From: Cliona cf. orientalis
Taxonomy: Eukaryota; Porifera; Demospongiae; Clionaida; Clionaidae
Length of the DNA: 64,000 nucleotides
Assembly (NCBI GenBank): GCA_963930775.1
Contig: OZ005690.1
Span: 13,418,411-13,482,410, forward strand
Direction of reading: 5' to 3'
Every line of letters begins with the position of its first letter. The first letter of the stretch is position 1. The translations under genes and the position numbers were made by a program. Positions 35,059 to 48,100 of this stretch are shown piece by piece. A model generated the notes under the pieces. It worked only from the letters and a program-made list of their open reading frames with translations, did not search any database and was not told the origin of the DNA.

Positions 35059-36078
35059 ATGTAACCGGATCTGAGAAAACCCAGCATATTTGTCAAACGC
35101 GTGTATGGTGCAATACGTGTTTTTAGCATCTCCAGTCAAACAATATGAAAATCCAATTTTTGTCATTTTTGTCATATTTATGTCAAAGAACTTTCTACTA
35201 ACTGTTGGCACTGCCTACGGAGGCTAATGATCGGCGCCTAGCTGTTGCCAACAACGAAATCCGACCCTTGCTTAATCTTTACGTTCATTTTGAACGGTTC
35301 CACCCATGGCCATTTACGTAATTGATTTCCGGGTCACATGTAGTATACGGATACGTTATACGCGTGCATAGCAACGCCTTTAGACCGTAATTTCTCTATT
35401 ACCGTAGGACGGGTTTTAATTGCGTAGTTTAATAATTGCGTTCTAGCCAAGTCAGGCCAAATTGCGAATCCAATAATTGCGATGGACGACCCCGTACCGT
35501 ACTGTAGTATACGTGCATGTTTATGTTTGCGAATCTATTAACGTAGAAAAACTCGCAATTCGCAATTAATAGATACTCGCAATTAAAACCCGACCTACGG
35601 TATTGGAGGTGTGGCGCGATCGCAAACAAAGCGCTCTAGCTCCACAGCCAAGCGTGCGATGTGTCTCGGACTTGAAGGCAGGTTAGCCCTATGATACAGT
35701 TATTCAAATATACAGCTAACTAAATTTTCATGGGCAAAATATGGCGGGTTTTCTCAGATCCGGTCACATATGTGACCCGATTTGGGAATACCCTTCGTAA
35801 CGAACTTTTTTCTGAAAATCGAGTGTGATGTATGGTTGATAAGCTCTACCATAGAGCTAATCTGCGTTCAAGTTTTAGGCCGGAGATACAGTGCTTTGTT
35901 TGCGATCGCGCCACACCCCCCAATAATTGAGAGATTACGGTCTAAAGGCGTTGCTATGCACGCGTATGGCGTTTCCGCATATTACGCGTGAACCGGAAAT
36001 CAATTAAATGGCCCTGGGCGGGGCTGTTCGAAATGAGCATAAAGATTAAGCAAGGGTCGAATTTTGTCATCCAAAACG
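35059..36078. mobile_element. Two abutting/nested inverted-repeat elements
   Basis: The first element runs about 35059-35769 (ATGTAACCGGATCTGAGAAAACCC and its mirror ending CGGTCACAT). Directly adjoining, ATGTGACCCGATTTGGGAATACCC starts a second unit. A further pair of arms (about 35225-35402 and 35929-36078) shares TAAAGGCGTTGCTATGCACGCG and ATTAAGCAAGGGTCG-type words in opposite orientation. Sequence GCGATCGCGCCACACC occurs in both halves. The same family gives a simpler copy at 53930-54361. Confidence 0.6.
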
Positions 36079-36319
36079 ATAGCCGATTGTTCTTCGTAAA
36101 AGGTGAGCTAACTTCCAGTAGTTCGGTGAATCTATATAGCTGTATCTAGATAGCCCGCTGGCGGGAATTCTAATTAGCACCATAGCAATGGGCTCCGGGT
36201 ACGGCAGCTGTGCCAACTAGGTGGGTCAAAATGAAGGCTTATTTCGCCTTGGTATAGCACAACTAGCCTCCATAGACGACGGCAACAGTTAGAAGAAGGG
36301 TTGTTTGACATGTACCGTA

Positions 36320-36800
36320 CAGGGTTTCATTTAGAATTTTTGTCAAGGGGGGGGGGGGGGGCAGATGCAACAATTCCAGAGTTAAGAGGGGGCAAAGACT
36401 ATAGTATGTTTTTCCATCAGTAAAGAATGACGTTATGCTCATTAATTTTATTATATTAGCGGGGTCTGGGGGTATGCTCCCCCAGGAAAATTTTTTTATG
36501 TTTCAACCTCAGACTGTTTCTGGTGGCTTCTGAGCACTCAGATAGGGAAAGTTTGTCAGTAATATCCACTGGCTCCCTTGATTTCAAGTCAAATGTTGCA
36601 AGGATGTGGGATGTGTATCCTACCGCACGTAGCGCAAAGCTTTAGCTAATTTATGGCTTAAAAATGAGCAAAACTGCCGCTTTGGACACTTTAACTTTTA
36701 CTTGTGCATGTATTGCATGTATGGTTGGTGGCTACTCTCAAGGGGGGGCAGCCAGCTTCCAAGGGGGGCGAGTGATGACCCCTCCCTAAATGAAACCTTG
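36320..36800. mobile_element. hAT-like short element with poly-G tract
   Basis: Ends CAGGGTTTCATTTAG and CTAAATGAAACCTTG are mirror images apart from one base. The interior has a run of about 16 G near 36346, a second CAAGGGGGGGCAGCC block near 36740, and GGGGTCTGGGGGTATGCTCCCCCAGGAAAA, also seen in the element at 43688-44254. The flanking 8-mers do not match, so the TSD has decayed or the ends are slightly off. Confidence 0.5.
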
Positions 36801-37892
36801 CCATATTTTCCCGCTATTAAGCGCATGCGCTTATATCTCCACAGGAAAAAAACCTGCGCTTAATAGTGAAGTGCGCCTAATAGCGAGATGCACCTAACAA
36901 AGAATAGCTGCGTTCAAGAATGCATGCGCGTTCGCGGTATCGTTTAGGGGCGTGGCCAATCAATCGATCACACAATCATTCGTGTTGCTTCATTCTACCC
37001 AACTTTTGGGTTTGGGTTTAGTTTTATTGTCCGTTTTGAGCGCAATACCATGGAAACATTACTTGCTCATTGCCTATGGCATTATTTACTCCAAGTTTGT
37101 TAATTACGTACTTTTACCCCCTTGTGCAGGGTGAAAATATACAGATATACATGTGGTTTATATTGCCATCGTTTGCTTGTGCTTTACACTCATACCAGTA
37201 CTTGTACATGACAGATAACAATAATAATATATTATTATAACATACGTATATATGTTTCTATGTACTCCCGCATGTGCTCCTGCTTGTACATGCATGTATA
37301 CTTTTGTGCTACCATCTCTTGCTTATAACTTTTAAATGTACATACTAATTTATTCATGTATTACAGGGCTGGTTCTGCATACTATGGACAATTTTATTTG
37401 GTGAGTGTAGTGTATAGCACATACATATGTACCATGTACCATGTACCTGGCTTATCCATTGAAAATATGGCCATTTTCAAGGGCAGTCTCTGTTTACTGG
37501 ACTGGAATACTAGACTCACCTTTGACCTCAAAATACCAATTTAACTGAGCATTATTCAGCCATTGATAGCCCTAGAATGCAGTGGTGTCTCTATAACTAT
37601 GGCAGTACGTACATATAGAACAATGGGTTCCTATTCATACTGGGTCATCAATTTCAGGTTAGTCTAGCATTGTATTTTCAGCAATTAACTTTAGGGCTAC
37701 TCCCTCCAAAACCTTTTACGACTAAAACTTGTTTCAGGGGTCATATCTTCAATGTTGCTTTTCATTGCTCCTTCATTTTCATCACTTAAGTACTGGTTAC
37801 ATGTACCTCACACTGCATTAACTGTTGTCCAAATTCGAGTATACATGATATGATAAACAAGAGGTAATATCCAACCTTGATAATAAAATGTG

Positions 37893-38092
37893 CCGTATAG
37901 TGGGAAACTTTTGAGGGAGAAAACTTTCACGCGATTTTTCAGCCATCAGCGAAAGTTTTCTCCACGAAATTCTAGGCATGCCACACCCATTATGCGACCA
38001 GTTTTAACATTCCATGAAAGTTTTCTCCGCGAAATGCTCCTTTCCTACCGATCCGTGAAAGTTTTCTCCCTCGAAAATTTCCCGCTATACGG
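37893..38092. mobile_element. MITE, CCGTATAG(T/C)GGGAAA ends
   Basis: CCGTATAGTGGGAAACTTTTGAGGGAGAAAACTTTC is mirrored at the right end (GAAAGTTTTCTCCCTCGAAAATTTCCCGCTATACGG). Diverged copies lie at 43074-43271 and 47240-47420, with the same inner CATTATGCGA and GCGAAATGCT words. Confidence 0.8.
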
Positions 38093-39150
38093 TACATACA
38101 TATACATGTACTAGAGGCATATTAAATATTGTTGATCCTGACTAAATTGCGGGCTGGATTTGTCACACTCTTAATAGTGGTACAACTAACCACAGCATAG
38201 TTGACATTTAGTAATCTCAGACCATTACACATGTAGGAACATGCAGGTCTGAGGCTACCAGGGCAGTGCCGAGAAAGATATTGGCACTAAAACAGGCCAG
38301 GCTAAACCAATCACACGCCCCACCAGCGAGTCCAGTACTCCAGTCCAGTGATCCAGCCCAATGAATAGAGACTACCATTTTTGCATGGTGTGGATTTTGT
38401 TGAAAACACTATTCAAAAGTTCTGGTGACATTTGCTGACCACCACTGCCTTTTTTTTTTACTTCTTGTGAGCTCTGGATGGATAAAAGAGACAGCGATTT
38501 TTTCATTGTCCCACGCATTTGCGTGGTAAAACGCCATATCTGGAGATCTGAACAAGTTGAAACTATAACATACACCGTATTTGTCGGAATCGTCAAAAAA
38601 ACTAGCTTTTAATTATTATATATTTGGAATCATTTAGCATGGTTCACAACCGTCACAACCATTGTGTTTTATTGTCCATCTGTATTAATGCCACCCACTG
38701 CAGGCTATGTTCGTTCTGCTCATGTGTATAACCTAGCTCAATGTGCAAATAAAGGTCATTCATGTTTGTGTTGATGGTAGCCAAACTCGTAAAATTGCAA
38801 GCTTTGTTAGAGAGAATAGTTAAATTTTGGGAGGATAATAAGGCCAGGCAAACTGCATTCATAGTTAAGCATCATCCACATTGATTCCTTTAACTACATA
38901 TGGGTGGGCGGTACTATAATTAGATTACATTCTTGAGGTCAGTATAGTAGATACTCCACACCGGATACACCCTTGAGGCCTTGCTCAACCCCCAAAGTTG
39001 GTGCTATACCCCTCGAATTTGAACCAAATCAGGGGAGGCTGAGCAGCATGCTGGCGCTGATGCTGAACTACATGTATGGATGTAGTTTGCATCTATAGCC
39101 TAATGATTATTATTGTTGGTGCATGTACGTTTGTTATTACACACCTGCAG

Positions 39151-42100
39151 CTGTTAGCGTATCGTGTCAAGAATTGACCACTGTACTGCCACAAGATGAT
39201 GATGCCTGTATGAGGAATGAAGTTACCTTCACTTGTACAGTAAGAGGCTCGCTAACCTTGACACAATTGATTCTTGCTTGGAGCAGCCCTGAGTACATCG
39301 GCCTAGGTGATGCTCTGCAATTCACAACACAAGATATGCCTGGAGCGAATAATATGTCAAGTATGATCAATCGGAATGTAACTGCCATATTAATAAGCAA
39401 CATGAGGATCAACGAAGTGCCTGAACTGGTGTCTGAATTACATGTTATCGATGCTAGTCAGACTTCTGTGATTACATGCAGCAGTGAATTGAATCAAACT
39501 TCAGTGTCAACACCATTTATTAGTTCAGGTACATACTATTCATTCCTACAATAATTATTTAATATCTTAATTTTAAGATTACATATCGGAGTTCAAGTGA
39601 AATATTTATGTCCATAAACAAAACAGTTTATGTCAGCCCAACACTGCATGCATCAGACAAACTAACTAGAGCCACTTAGATCCTACTTATAACAAAAGCT
39701 ATGATCTGATTTGTCAAATTAAGGTATCTGCTTCATAGAAATAATGTAGGCTCCATAGAAAATTATGTAAAGCTTTGTAGAAAACCTTATAATATTTGTT
39801 GCCTATGGTTAGGGTTATTGCTAGGCAGAAGCTTATACATGTATGTCAAGCTTTTAGTGTAACGGTTGTAGTATAGGTAATGGTGACCTTAACTAAAAAT
39901 CGGTTATCAATACAATATGGTTGGTTTTGTCATGGAAGGTCACATTATATTCATAACGCAAAATAATTATTAATTACAGTATGTGCAAGACATGTACTTG
40001 TACTTATCGCTTGCTGGTTGTGTGCCATACTTGTAACTAGATTGAGCGATTCCATTTAGCCTTAATGAAGTCTAATTTGAGCTAAATGAAAACATTTTGG
40101 GAGCTTTTATGAAAATGAACACGTACTGTTTATTTTGTTGAGAATACGTGGTTTTCACTCCAGTGAAATGCAAGTGCAATGGGTTTACACTATTAGAGGG
40201 AATGTACGTTGTACATAAAGCATAGGTAGTAGTGGTTTACCTGAAATACACGAGACAGTTACTATAGTAAACCACGAGGGCAAAGCCCGAGTGATTTGCA
40301 TAGTGACTGTCGAGTGTATTTCAGTGGTAAGCCACTACTACCTATGCTTTATGTGGCTTGTATCATGTTCTAACTACTGCCAGCCATATTCTAACTACAG
40401 TGTTCTAGCTATAACTTCCAATCATGCTCTAACTACTACTACCTCAGGTCTGTGTCAGATAAACTACAAGCGGTGCCTTTGATCTGTATGGCTTCCATGA
40501 TACAAATGTGCTTAGACCATGATGTCTAGTAGTACCCAATAGCACTTGGCTAAAGTAATGCACAATATTAAATAATGTAGCAATGTCAACCAAACCAGGT
40601 TAATGTGTTGAAACTCCCCTTGATTATTATGTGTATACATGTATATATATGTATTATTGCTACAACTTTGATTATGCACACATTTTAAGCTTATCCTGGC
40701 AGTCCACAAATTGTGGTGGCAAGAGAACGTTCAGCTGGTAGTTGTGATTTTCTGGTGACTTGGAATCCTCCTACCAACGTTGAGATATTTGACATTGGCA
40801 GTTACATAATTTATGTTCCATCGCGAAACATGAGGAGTATTTCATTTTCTACCACGATTGATCTTATTATACCGAACTGTCGTGTTGGTAATAATAGTAT
40901 ACTAGTTGCAGCTGTGAATCGCTTTGGATGTATAGGACCAAATTCATCTCACATCAATCTGAATTTTATGGAAATGCAAGATCCACCTTCTGGTAAGTAA
41001 AATAATACATGTACATGTAATTTCATGCATTGTGTATATGGTATATGTATATAAAACGGAAACGAAACATCAATTCTTTATATTAGTGCATGGCTGCTAC
41101 ACATGAGATCATTGGATGCTTAATAATTATAGGTCCTGTAACTCGATGACAACTGTTTAGGACGGTTAAAGAGTTAGAATACTGATAAGTATACGATTAA
41201 GAGCCTATACGATACCTAGAAAGTCGAACGCCCAGTAGAGCGAGCCTTACCTGGCAGATTTGAATGTACATGTACACGCAAACTTATCAACCATCCACCA
41301 CGCCCAGTGTTCACTACCGCATGGGTGCGTGCGGCTTCAGTTAGCAGGCAATCAGCATTTATAGCATGGCACAGTGCATAATAACGTTTTGTTTCATCAC
41401 ATGCATCATTGAATGGTGAATGCTATGAACAAAATGAGACAATCGTTTTATTGCAGGTGAGATACATTCTTAGCAAGCACAGTACATACATGTACTACGA
41501 TAGCCTTAGTTGCCTCCAGCGTTGGCTATTGCGATTGCTAGACCGTTTCTAACTACCATGTGTTTGTCATTAGAAGTCAAGCTGATCACATTTTTTGTTC
41601 GAGGAGACTGCTCAATCTACTTGCATAAAACTTACCTTGTGAGTGATACAGATCAAAAGGGCGACGTTAGCTAATTTAGCTAGTCTGTGCAAGATCTTAT
41701 CGTGCTTCTCTGTCACTCACTACTTTCTATAGCTGGTTTCTTGCACGTGGCAACGAAATGATCAATTATTGCATTATTTCAGACTTTGTCTTTTTGTTTA
41801 CAGGTCAACTTGGTGTTGGTGCTGTAGTTGGGATTATTATAGCTGTGATACTGCTTATATTATGCTCCCTGGGCCTTGTTTTTGTCTGTATCTGCTGTGT
41901 TTGTATTGCAGGTAATATCAATGTACATGTACATGTATATTAGATTGTTTATGTGTGTGTACATCCAAACTTTGTAGATTGTAAGATTAACGTTCTGCCC
42001 ATAACAATTAGGAGTGATGCTCTCTAACTTTTACCACCACTTAACATACCCACCACTTTATAATAATATTCTTATTTTAGCTAAAGCCTATAGCCATCAT

Positions 42101-45100
42101 CATCACTCAGACTATTCTACCATCTTTACAGTACATGAGGCCAAGCTTGATTGTACGTATATTTTTGGATTACAGCTACATATAGATGACAGTAGCTGTC
42201 TGTAGTCTAGCAACCTGGCCAGTACTGCTGTTTTAATAAACAGCTCTCAATGGTTTAATAGTATTTCAGAGCTACATGTACACAACTGCATCAACACAAT
42301 TTAATATTGTAGCACTGCAAGAACACCCCAAAATGTCATCTTCACAAAACCATTCCTAATCTTGACTAATAATATCAGCGATATCGAGTATACTGTTTTA
42401 ATATTATGCTACATTTGCACCGAGTGTTTTGCACTTTAATACTCTAGAGCCCTGTTTATACTAGGCCTTTAAACGGCTTTGGAAACCAGCTTAGTGTAAA
42501 CACACTAAACCCTTTACAAGTCGCTTTTTATAAACCACGTCTGGGAGGTGGTTTGAAACCGGTTTAGGATATGTTGTTTTACAAACTGTCCATGTTTAAA
42601 TGCTCTGAGCTGGCTTAAGGCCCTACGTGTAAACGCGATTAAAGTGCATTGAATTTCCAAAGTGGTTTAGTCTAAGCCAACTTGTACTATAAAAGGGGGT
42701 TAGTTACGATAAGCAGACAATTAGCACAAGAATTTTATGCTGTGTGCATGTCACTGAGTGTTTCAAACTCGTGTTCAAACTTAAAGAATGAAGCTAGTAT
42801 TTGTCTCTGGGTGACATTCAGTTAATCTGCACTGGAATGGTCATCATTGATTGCTTATCGGTCCAAAATCCAATCGAAATCTCAGTCCACAGTCTATGAG
42901 TCCAGAAGAGTCCAGGTTAAATACTTACCCTGTATAGACACACACAGTAATGTTGCAAATGTAACTACATCTGTCTTTCTCATTCTCTCTTTTGTTTGCG
43001 CACCTTATTATTACCATATTCTGTGGCTGAGTATGAAATATGGCTACAAATTTAAAGTACATGTAATATGACCTTATAGTGGGAAACTTTCAAGGGAGAA
43101 ATCCTTCATGAATTTTGTGATTTTACAGCCACCCGTGAAAATTTTCTCCACGAAATTTAGGCAAGCCACACCCATTATGCGATCAATATAACATTTAGCT
43201 AAAATTTTCTCTGCGAAATGCTTCCTTCCTACTGATTCGCATAAGTTCTCTCTCGAAAGTTTCCCACTTAGTTTATGCAATAATAGACAATTGGCTAATA
43301 TGCTTGAGGAATCCATGGGTTTTAAAGCTGCTGTTCCTTTTTGAACATTTCTACAGCTAAATTTACAGAAAAATCTACACAAGTGCAAGAGAGGCTCTTA
43401 TATGAATTATCAAAACTCCATCAGGTAAATGAAACATGATTCATCTAAACAATGTTACAGTACAATTTTCAAATTTAGTGATTATTTGAAACACATTGAT
43501 GCCCATAAAGCAGTAGACCAAATCCCAGGTCACTACACTTTTACGAGATCCAAAGGTCCAGGATTGTAACTTCCTGAGCAAAGCGAGACTACTAAGAGCC
43601 TGAGGTGTGGTATTTGCTAGCAATCCGTGATAGCATTTGATATCAATATTATTGTGATAAATCAATATCATGAAATACTGTATGCATCAGGGCCGGCGGA
43701 GCCGGTCCGGTTGGTCAGGCCAAAACCGGACCACTTTTTTCATCGTTTGAATAGGTAATGGTCGCTAACACTATCGATTGTGTGGTAAAGGTCGTCAAAG
43801 AACTCGCATATGCTTGAACCAGACCTAGCTTGTCCGGACTTCACTAAGGTATCAGTATCCTCTGGCTCTAGTGCAAAAGTATTTTAACTCATACCCCGGT
43901 ATACTGGTATTAAAGTGAGCCACATAGGCCATGCATGGGATCACAGTTATTTGCCACTAGTAGCTACCCCCAGTATCTGTGTGGAATGTACAGCTCATCT
44001 AATTGCCTACAGATAACAAGGTATTAGCTGTAATTTTCTGAATATTGGATATCTTGTGAAGCTAAAGTGTGTCTGTTAAAATTGGACTCAGAAGCTACCA
44101 GAAGCCATCTCTGAGACTGTAAATTTCAAAATTTTCCCGGGGGAGCATGCCCCCGGACCCCCCTACTTTTAGCGTGCTTACGCACGCCACTACCCAGCAC
44201 AATACACTGACTAGATTTGGCCTGACCACATGAAAATTGCTTCCTCCGGCCCTGTGCATGGAGACTGGCACTATATATATATGCATTTTCTTTGCCCTGG
44301 GCATGCAGCCGTGCAACATAAGACCTAGTTCGGGGGCTTTCACAAACAGATTAGTGCCACACTTAACATCAAATTGACATGGGGGGAGGGGCGTATGGTA
44401 TGCTGGTACAGTGTACATAATATTTCCATTGTTCTATTATGTATACTTTATATTCATAGTAACCTGTTTACTATTTTGACAACTTATTGTTAAGGCTGGG
44501 GGAGGTCTGGAGTTAATGTCATGATGACATTGAGCATGACACAAACCTGTTAGTATACAAGGTCTTCCAGGAGGTTTATTAGTGAAATATGGGACCTCCA
44601 ACTGACCAGTACAGTGTGAATTATAACGTTTTGTTGGGGTGACCAATGTCAGACCATATCCCAGTTTGATCGGACATCAACAACTGTTGGTCAGACATTG
44701 TACATGTACATGTATAAGCATAGTACAGCAGTATCTATGAGTATCTTTGCAAAGGAAGGCAGCAGCAATGGCGAGGTGCAGTTACCACAAACCACAGCAC
44801 AGAGTAGTGATAGTTGTAAGCTAAATGCACATGGCTAAATAGTCTACTACTACTCTACTAAGCTACTGACCACTGTCTGCCCGAATGCATCACACAAACT
44901 ACACTGGCAAGCGATGGTAAGCAGCCATATGTCCAACCAGGGGCAGTTTGGGCAGCCATGGAGCCGTATTGGTCGAATTTTAGCCGATGACCGACAATCC
45001 ACACTTCCAGTCACAACTATATTAACAAATTCCATGGACACCCGTTCTTTGGAGCATGAGGCCAATCTTGATTGTATCCATAAAATGCTGAAATGGAAGC

Positions 45101-48100
45101 TGCAATCTAGCACCTTAGTTGATTCACCAATATCAAAGTATCTATGATGTCCCAGTGTAATATTAATATACTTGCAGTTTTGCCAGTAGTGTGTTCATTG
45201 CTGCTTGTGGCTAGTGTTAAAACACTTTTATAGGCTAGATGTATATTTTGCATTTCTTATGCAGGAAACGTTTCATAAAGTTCTAATGGATATCTATATA
45301 GCTATCAAAAAAAATTTGACTGAGGACAAGAAAGTAAGTTTATGTCCATTGATTATCACTAGCAGCTACGTTGTAACCATCAGCAAGAGTACATGTATTA
45401 TAGTCTAGTAGTAGTAATAGTAGTTCCAGTTTTGATTCTAATATTATACCGTCGTTAGATTACCATCAGATTTAAAATGGCAAGGGTTATAAATTATTAC
45501 TGTACCCTTCTGAAGACAGCACAATATGAGAGCAAATTTGTTCGTCCACACCAGTGAGACTACGGTATCTGCATAGCTTATAAGGCTTTCTGACAATATT
45601 CTCCCATCTAGCTCGTAGCTTTAACTTTATTGCTCTTTTGACACTATAACTTCAAACCAATGCACGTAGAACTCAACGAAGCCATTATAACATGGGGTCT
45701 GCGACCATCGTTTTATGCAAATATGTCACTCATGTGAATGGTTTCAATCCTGTTTACATATGAAGTGACATCATTCTCAGTTGCTATCAGCATGAAACAA
45801 ACGAAGATTCTTTGCGGACAACTTATTAACTGTTTGGTAAAATTTACCGACGTTTCGACTAGATGCTCTAGTCCACCTAACCGAACAGTTACATATAAGT
45901 TGTTCGCAAAAAATCTTCGTTTGCTTCCTATTTACATAGTTTATATTACGTATCTATGGTCTAGCCAGCTTGCATTGGTTACGATGTGATAAAGACGTGG
46001 GCGATAGAAACCTTATTTCAGTGCAATGATAATAATATTATGAACCCTGTACTTACGTTGAATGTACATGTGTATATACCAATACTTGATGATGATAATA
46101 TTATGATACATAAAAATTAATTATATATGTAAATATTTTGTATCTAGAGTTCTGTGGAGTATTTGCACCAAAAGATGAAGGAGACTCGAACATCAGTTAA
46201 GAGGCTGTATATCAAGGTGACTCAATTTATACTGGATGATATTGTATACAAATTGTATGTGCACAATAAAGGTCACCATGCATATATCATCTATATAATC
46301 ATTGTACAGTGATAGAATCTGAGGCACTTTGCACTAAACATGATTCATTCCAAGGCACCACGAGCCGACTTGGTTTATCAGCAGTTTAGCTAGGCCATCT
46401 ATTTCACAGATCCAACATTAGAAGCCTGAGCAAGCTTCCTATACCAAGCAGTGGGCCGCCAAAGTAGAGCGATTTTCCAATGCGATCCGTGCATGCACTC
46501 GCCCCACCCATACAGGAAGTGGGAGTTGTCGGAATTCCTAGCGAGTTGTATCATAGGATGATGGGAGAATAATATTATTCATGCCAGATTTGAAGCCCAT
46601 AGCTAGTATGGTTCCTGAGATATACCGTGTTTATGCTGATAAAACGCATGACTAATTAGCTCAAGAAAATTCACGTTTTAGGATTTTTCATAGTGTATCT
46701 TAATGGAGCAAATGAAGACCTTTACCAGAAAATTGTGCTAATTTAAAATCGTAATTATTTTTTTAGCTTGCGTTCTATTAGCATAAACACGATAAACGTT
46801 CTAAAATGAAGATTTGGGGATTATAGTGCGAAGTGCCCCCTTTAATTACTCAGATCCTAGAGGTGAGAGAAGTGTTGATCCTGGAAGAAATTTCAGGATC
46901 CAGCCGAGATTCGAACTCGGAACCTTCTGATTTCTAGTCAGACACTCTTACCACTGAGCTAGCTACTGGACCCAAGTGGCAGCAGAGTGTAGGAAAATGG
47001 TATTTTCCTAGGACATCACTCAAATCCCAGCTACACTTCTCTCCTCTCAGGGTGGTGGGACTGAGTTGTACTTGCTGTAGAACAGCCAGGTGCACAGCCG
47101 TGGCCAAGGCCCTCCTAGCAGTCCTCATCAGATCCTTGCTATCAAAAATAATTAGTGTGACAAATTTTCCGCCAATGAGAGTACATATAGGTCACAAAAT
47201 TGGTGGGAATTTCTCCTGGCGAAAATTTCCACATATTCTACTGTATGGCGGAGAAACTTTCGAGGGAGAAAACTTTCATGGATTGCTGTAATATAGGAAG
47301 GGAGCATTTCGCAGAGAAAACTTTTGTGGAATGTTAACTGATCACATATTAAATGGGTGCCTAAAAGAAAACTTTCATGGGTGGCTATAAAATTTCAAAA
47401 TTTGTTCCCATTATACGGTATTCCTGCTATAATGCTGTAGATATAATAATATTTTGATTTCAATGCTGCTTGGGATATGCGAGTGCATTTGGGGGGGGGG
47501 GGGGGGGGGGGAAGCTAAAACATATTTATTGGAAACAATGGGCTGGAAAATAGTCATTAAGCAATCTCTCACTTTATATGCAGTATACATTATAGAAGCA
47601 CAAGAGAGTTATATATACATGTACCATAGATAATCTAATACAACGGCATGATCCAATTTAACGCAATAAATAAGCATTTTATGAATTCTCATAACATTAT
47701 CTATGGAGCGATTGATGACTTTTACCAGAAAAACGCACGTTTTTCAAAATTGAAATTATTTTTTTTCCATGCGTTATATTAGATTAAGTGTGGTAATATT
47801 ATCAAGAGTACATAATAGAGAGAGAGGAGAGTATCCTACTCCAGTATAGTACAGTGTAACAGCTATTAGGCAAGGTTATGACCTTATTCAGTTTACATAA
47901 GCTGTCTGCTATACAGTGTAGTGTGCACACTAGCGCTGCGCATGGCTTCCCACAGGCATGAATATGATTATAAAGGTCATAACCTTGCCTAACAGCTATA
48001 TATTACACTGTAGGATACTCTCCTCTCTCTCTATTATATACTCTTGATATTATTGATAGCAAAATATATTATGTGTTAGTGATTGTGACATCACCAGCAG

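Larger units (their letters stand above)
32676..39150. other. Repeat-rich region between the transposon and gene D
   Basis: No gene could be supported. The frames at 32898-33351 have average-looking codons but no recognisable domain, and no exon partners were found. The region contains MITEs at 33545-33733 and 37893-38092, a mariner-like element (34228-34728), two abutting inverted-repeat elements (about 35059-36078), an hAT-like short element (36320-36800) with a poly-G tract, and a relic with AAGCGCATGCGCTTA repeats (36815-36905). The missing first exon(s) of gene D should lie here. A spliced hydrophobic frame at 36952-37128 plus 37366-37399 was considered but has no ATG and the wrong phase. 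Confidence 0.55.

Noticed and set aside
36952..37399. Possible hydrophobic leader exons (36952-37128 spliced to 37366-37399) for gene D
   Set aside because: The frame has no ATG, and the second exon would end in phase 0 whereas the first known gene D exon needs phase 1.
39049..39080. ATGCTGGCGCTGATGCTGAACTAC as signal-peptide start of gene D
   Set aside because: Attractive hydrophobic start, but the only nearby donor gives phase 2, not the required phase 1.
44738..44817. Candidate extra exon of gene D (EGSSNGEVQLPQTTAQ)
   Set aside because: Has an acceptor and a GTAAGC donor but would enter in phase 0 and leave in phase 1, breaking the frame with exon 45265.
44914..45147. 77-aa frame with plausible codon use
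   Set aside because: No matching splice sites or phase with gene D exons on either side and no domain recognised.
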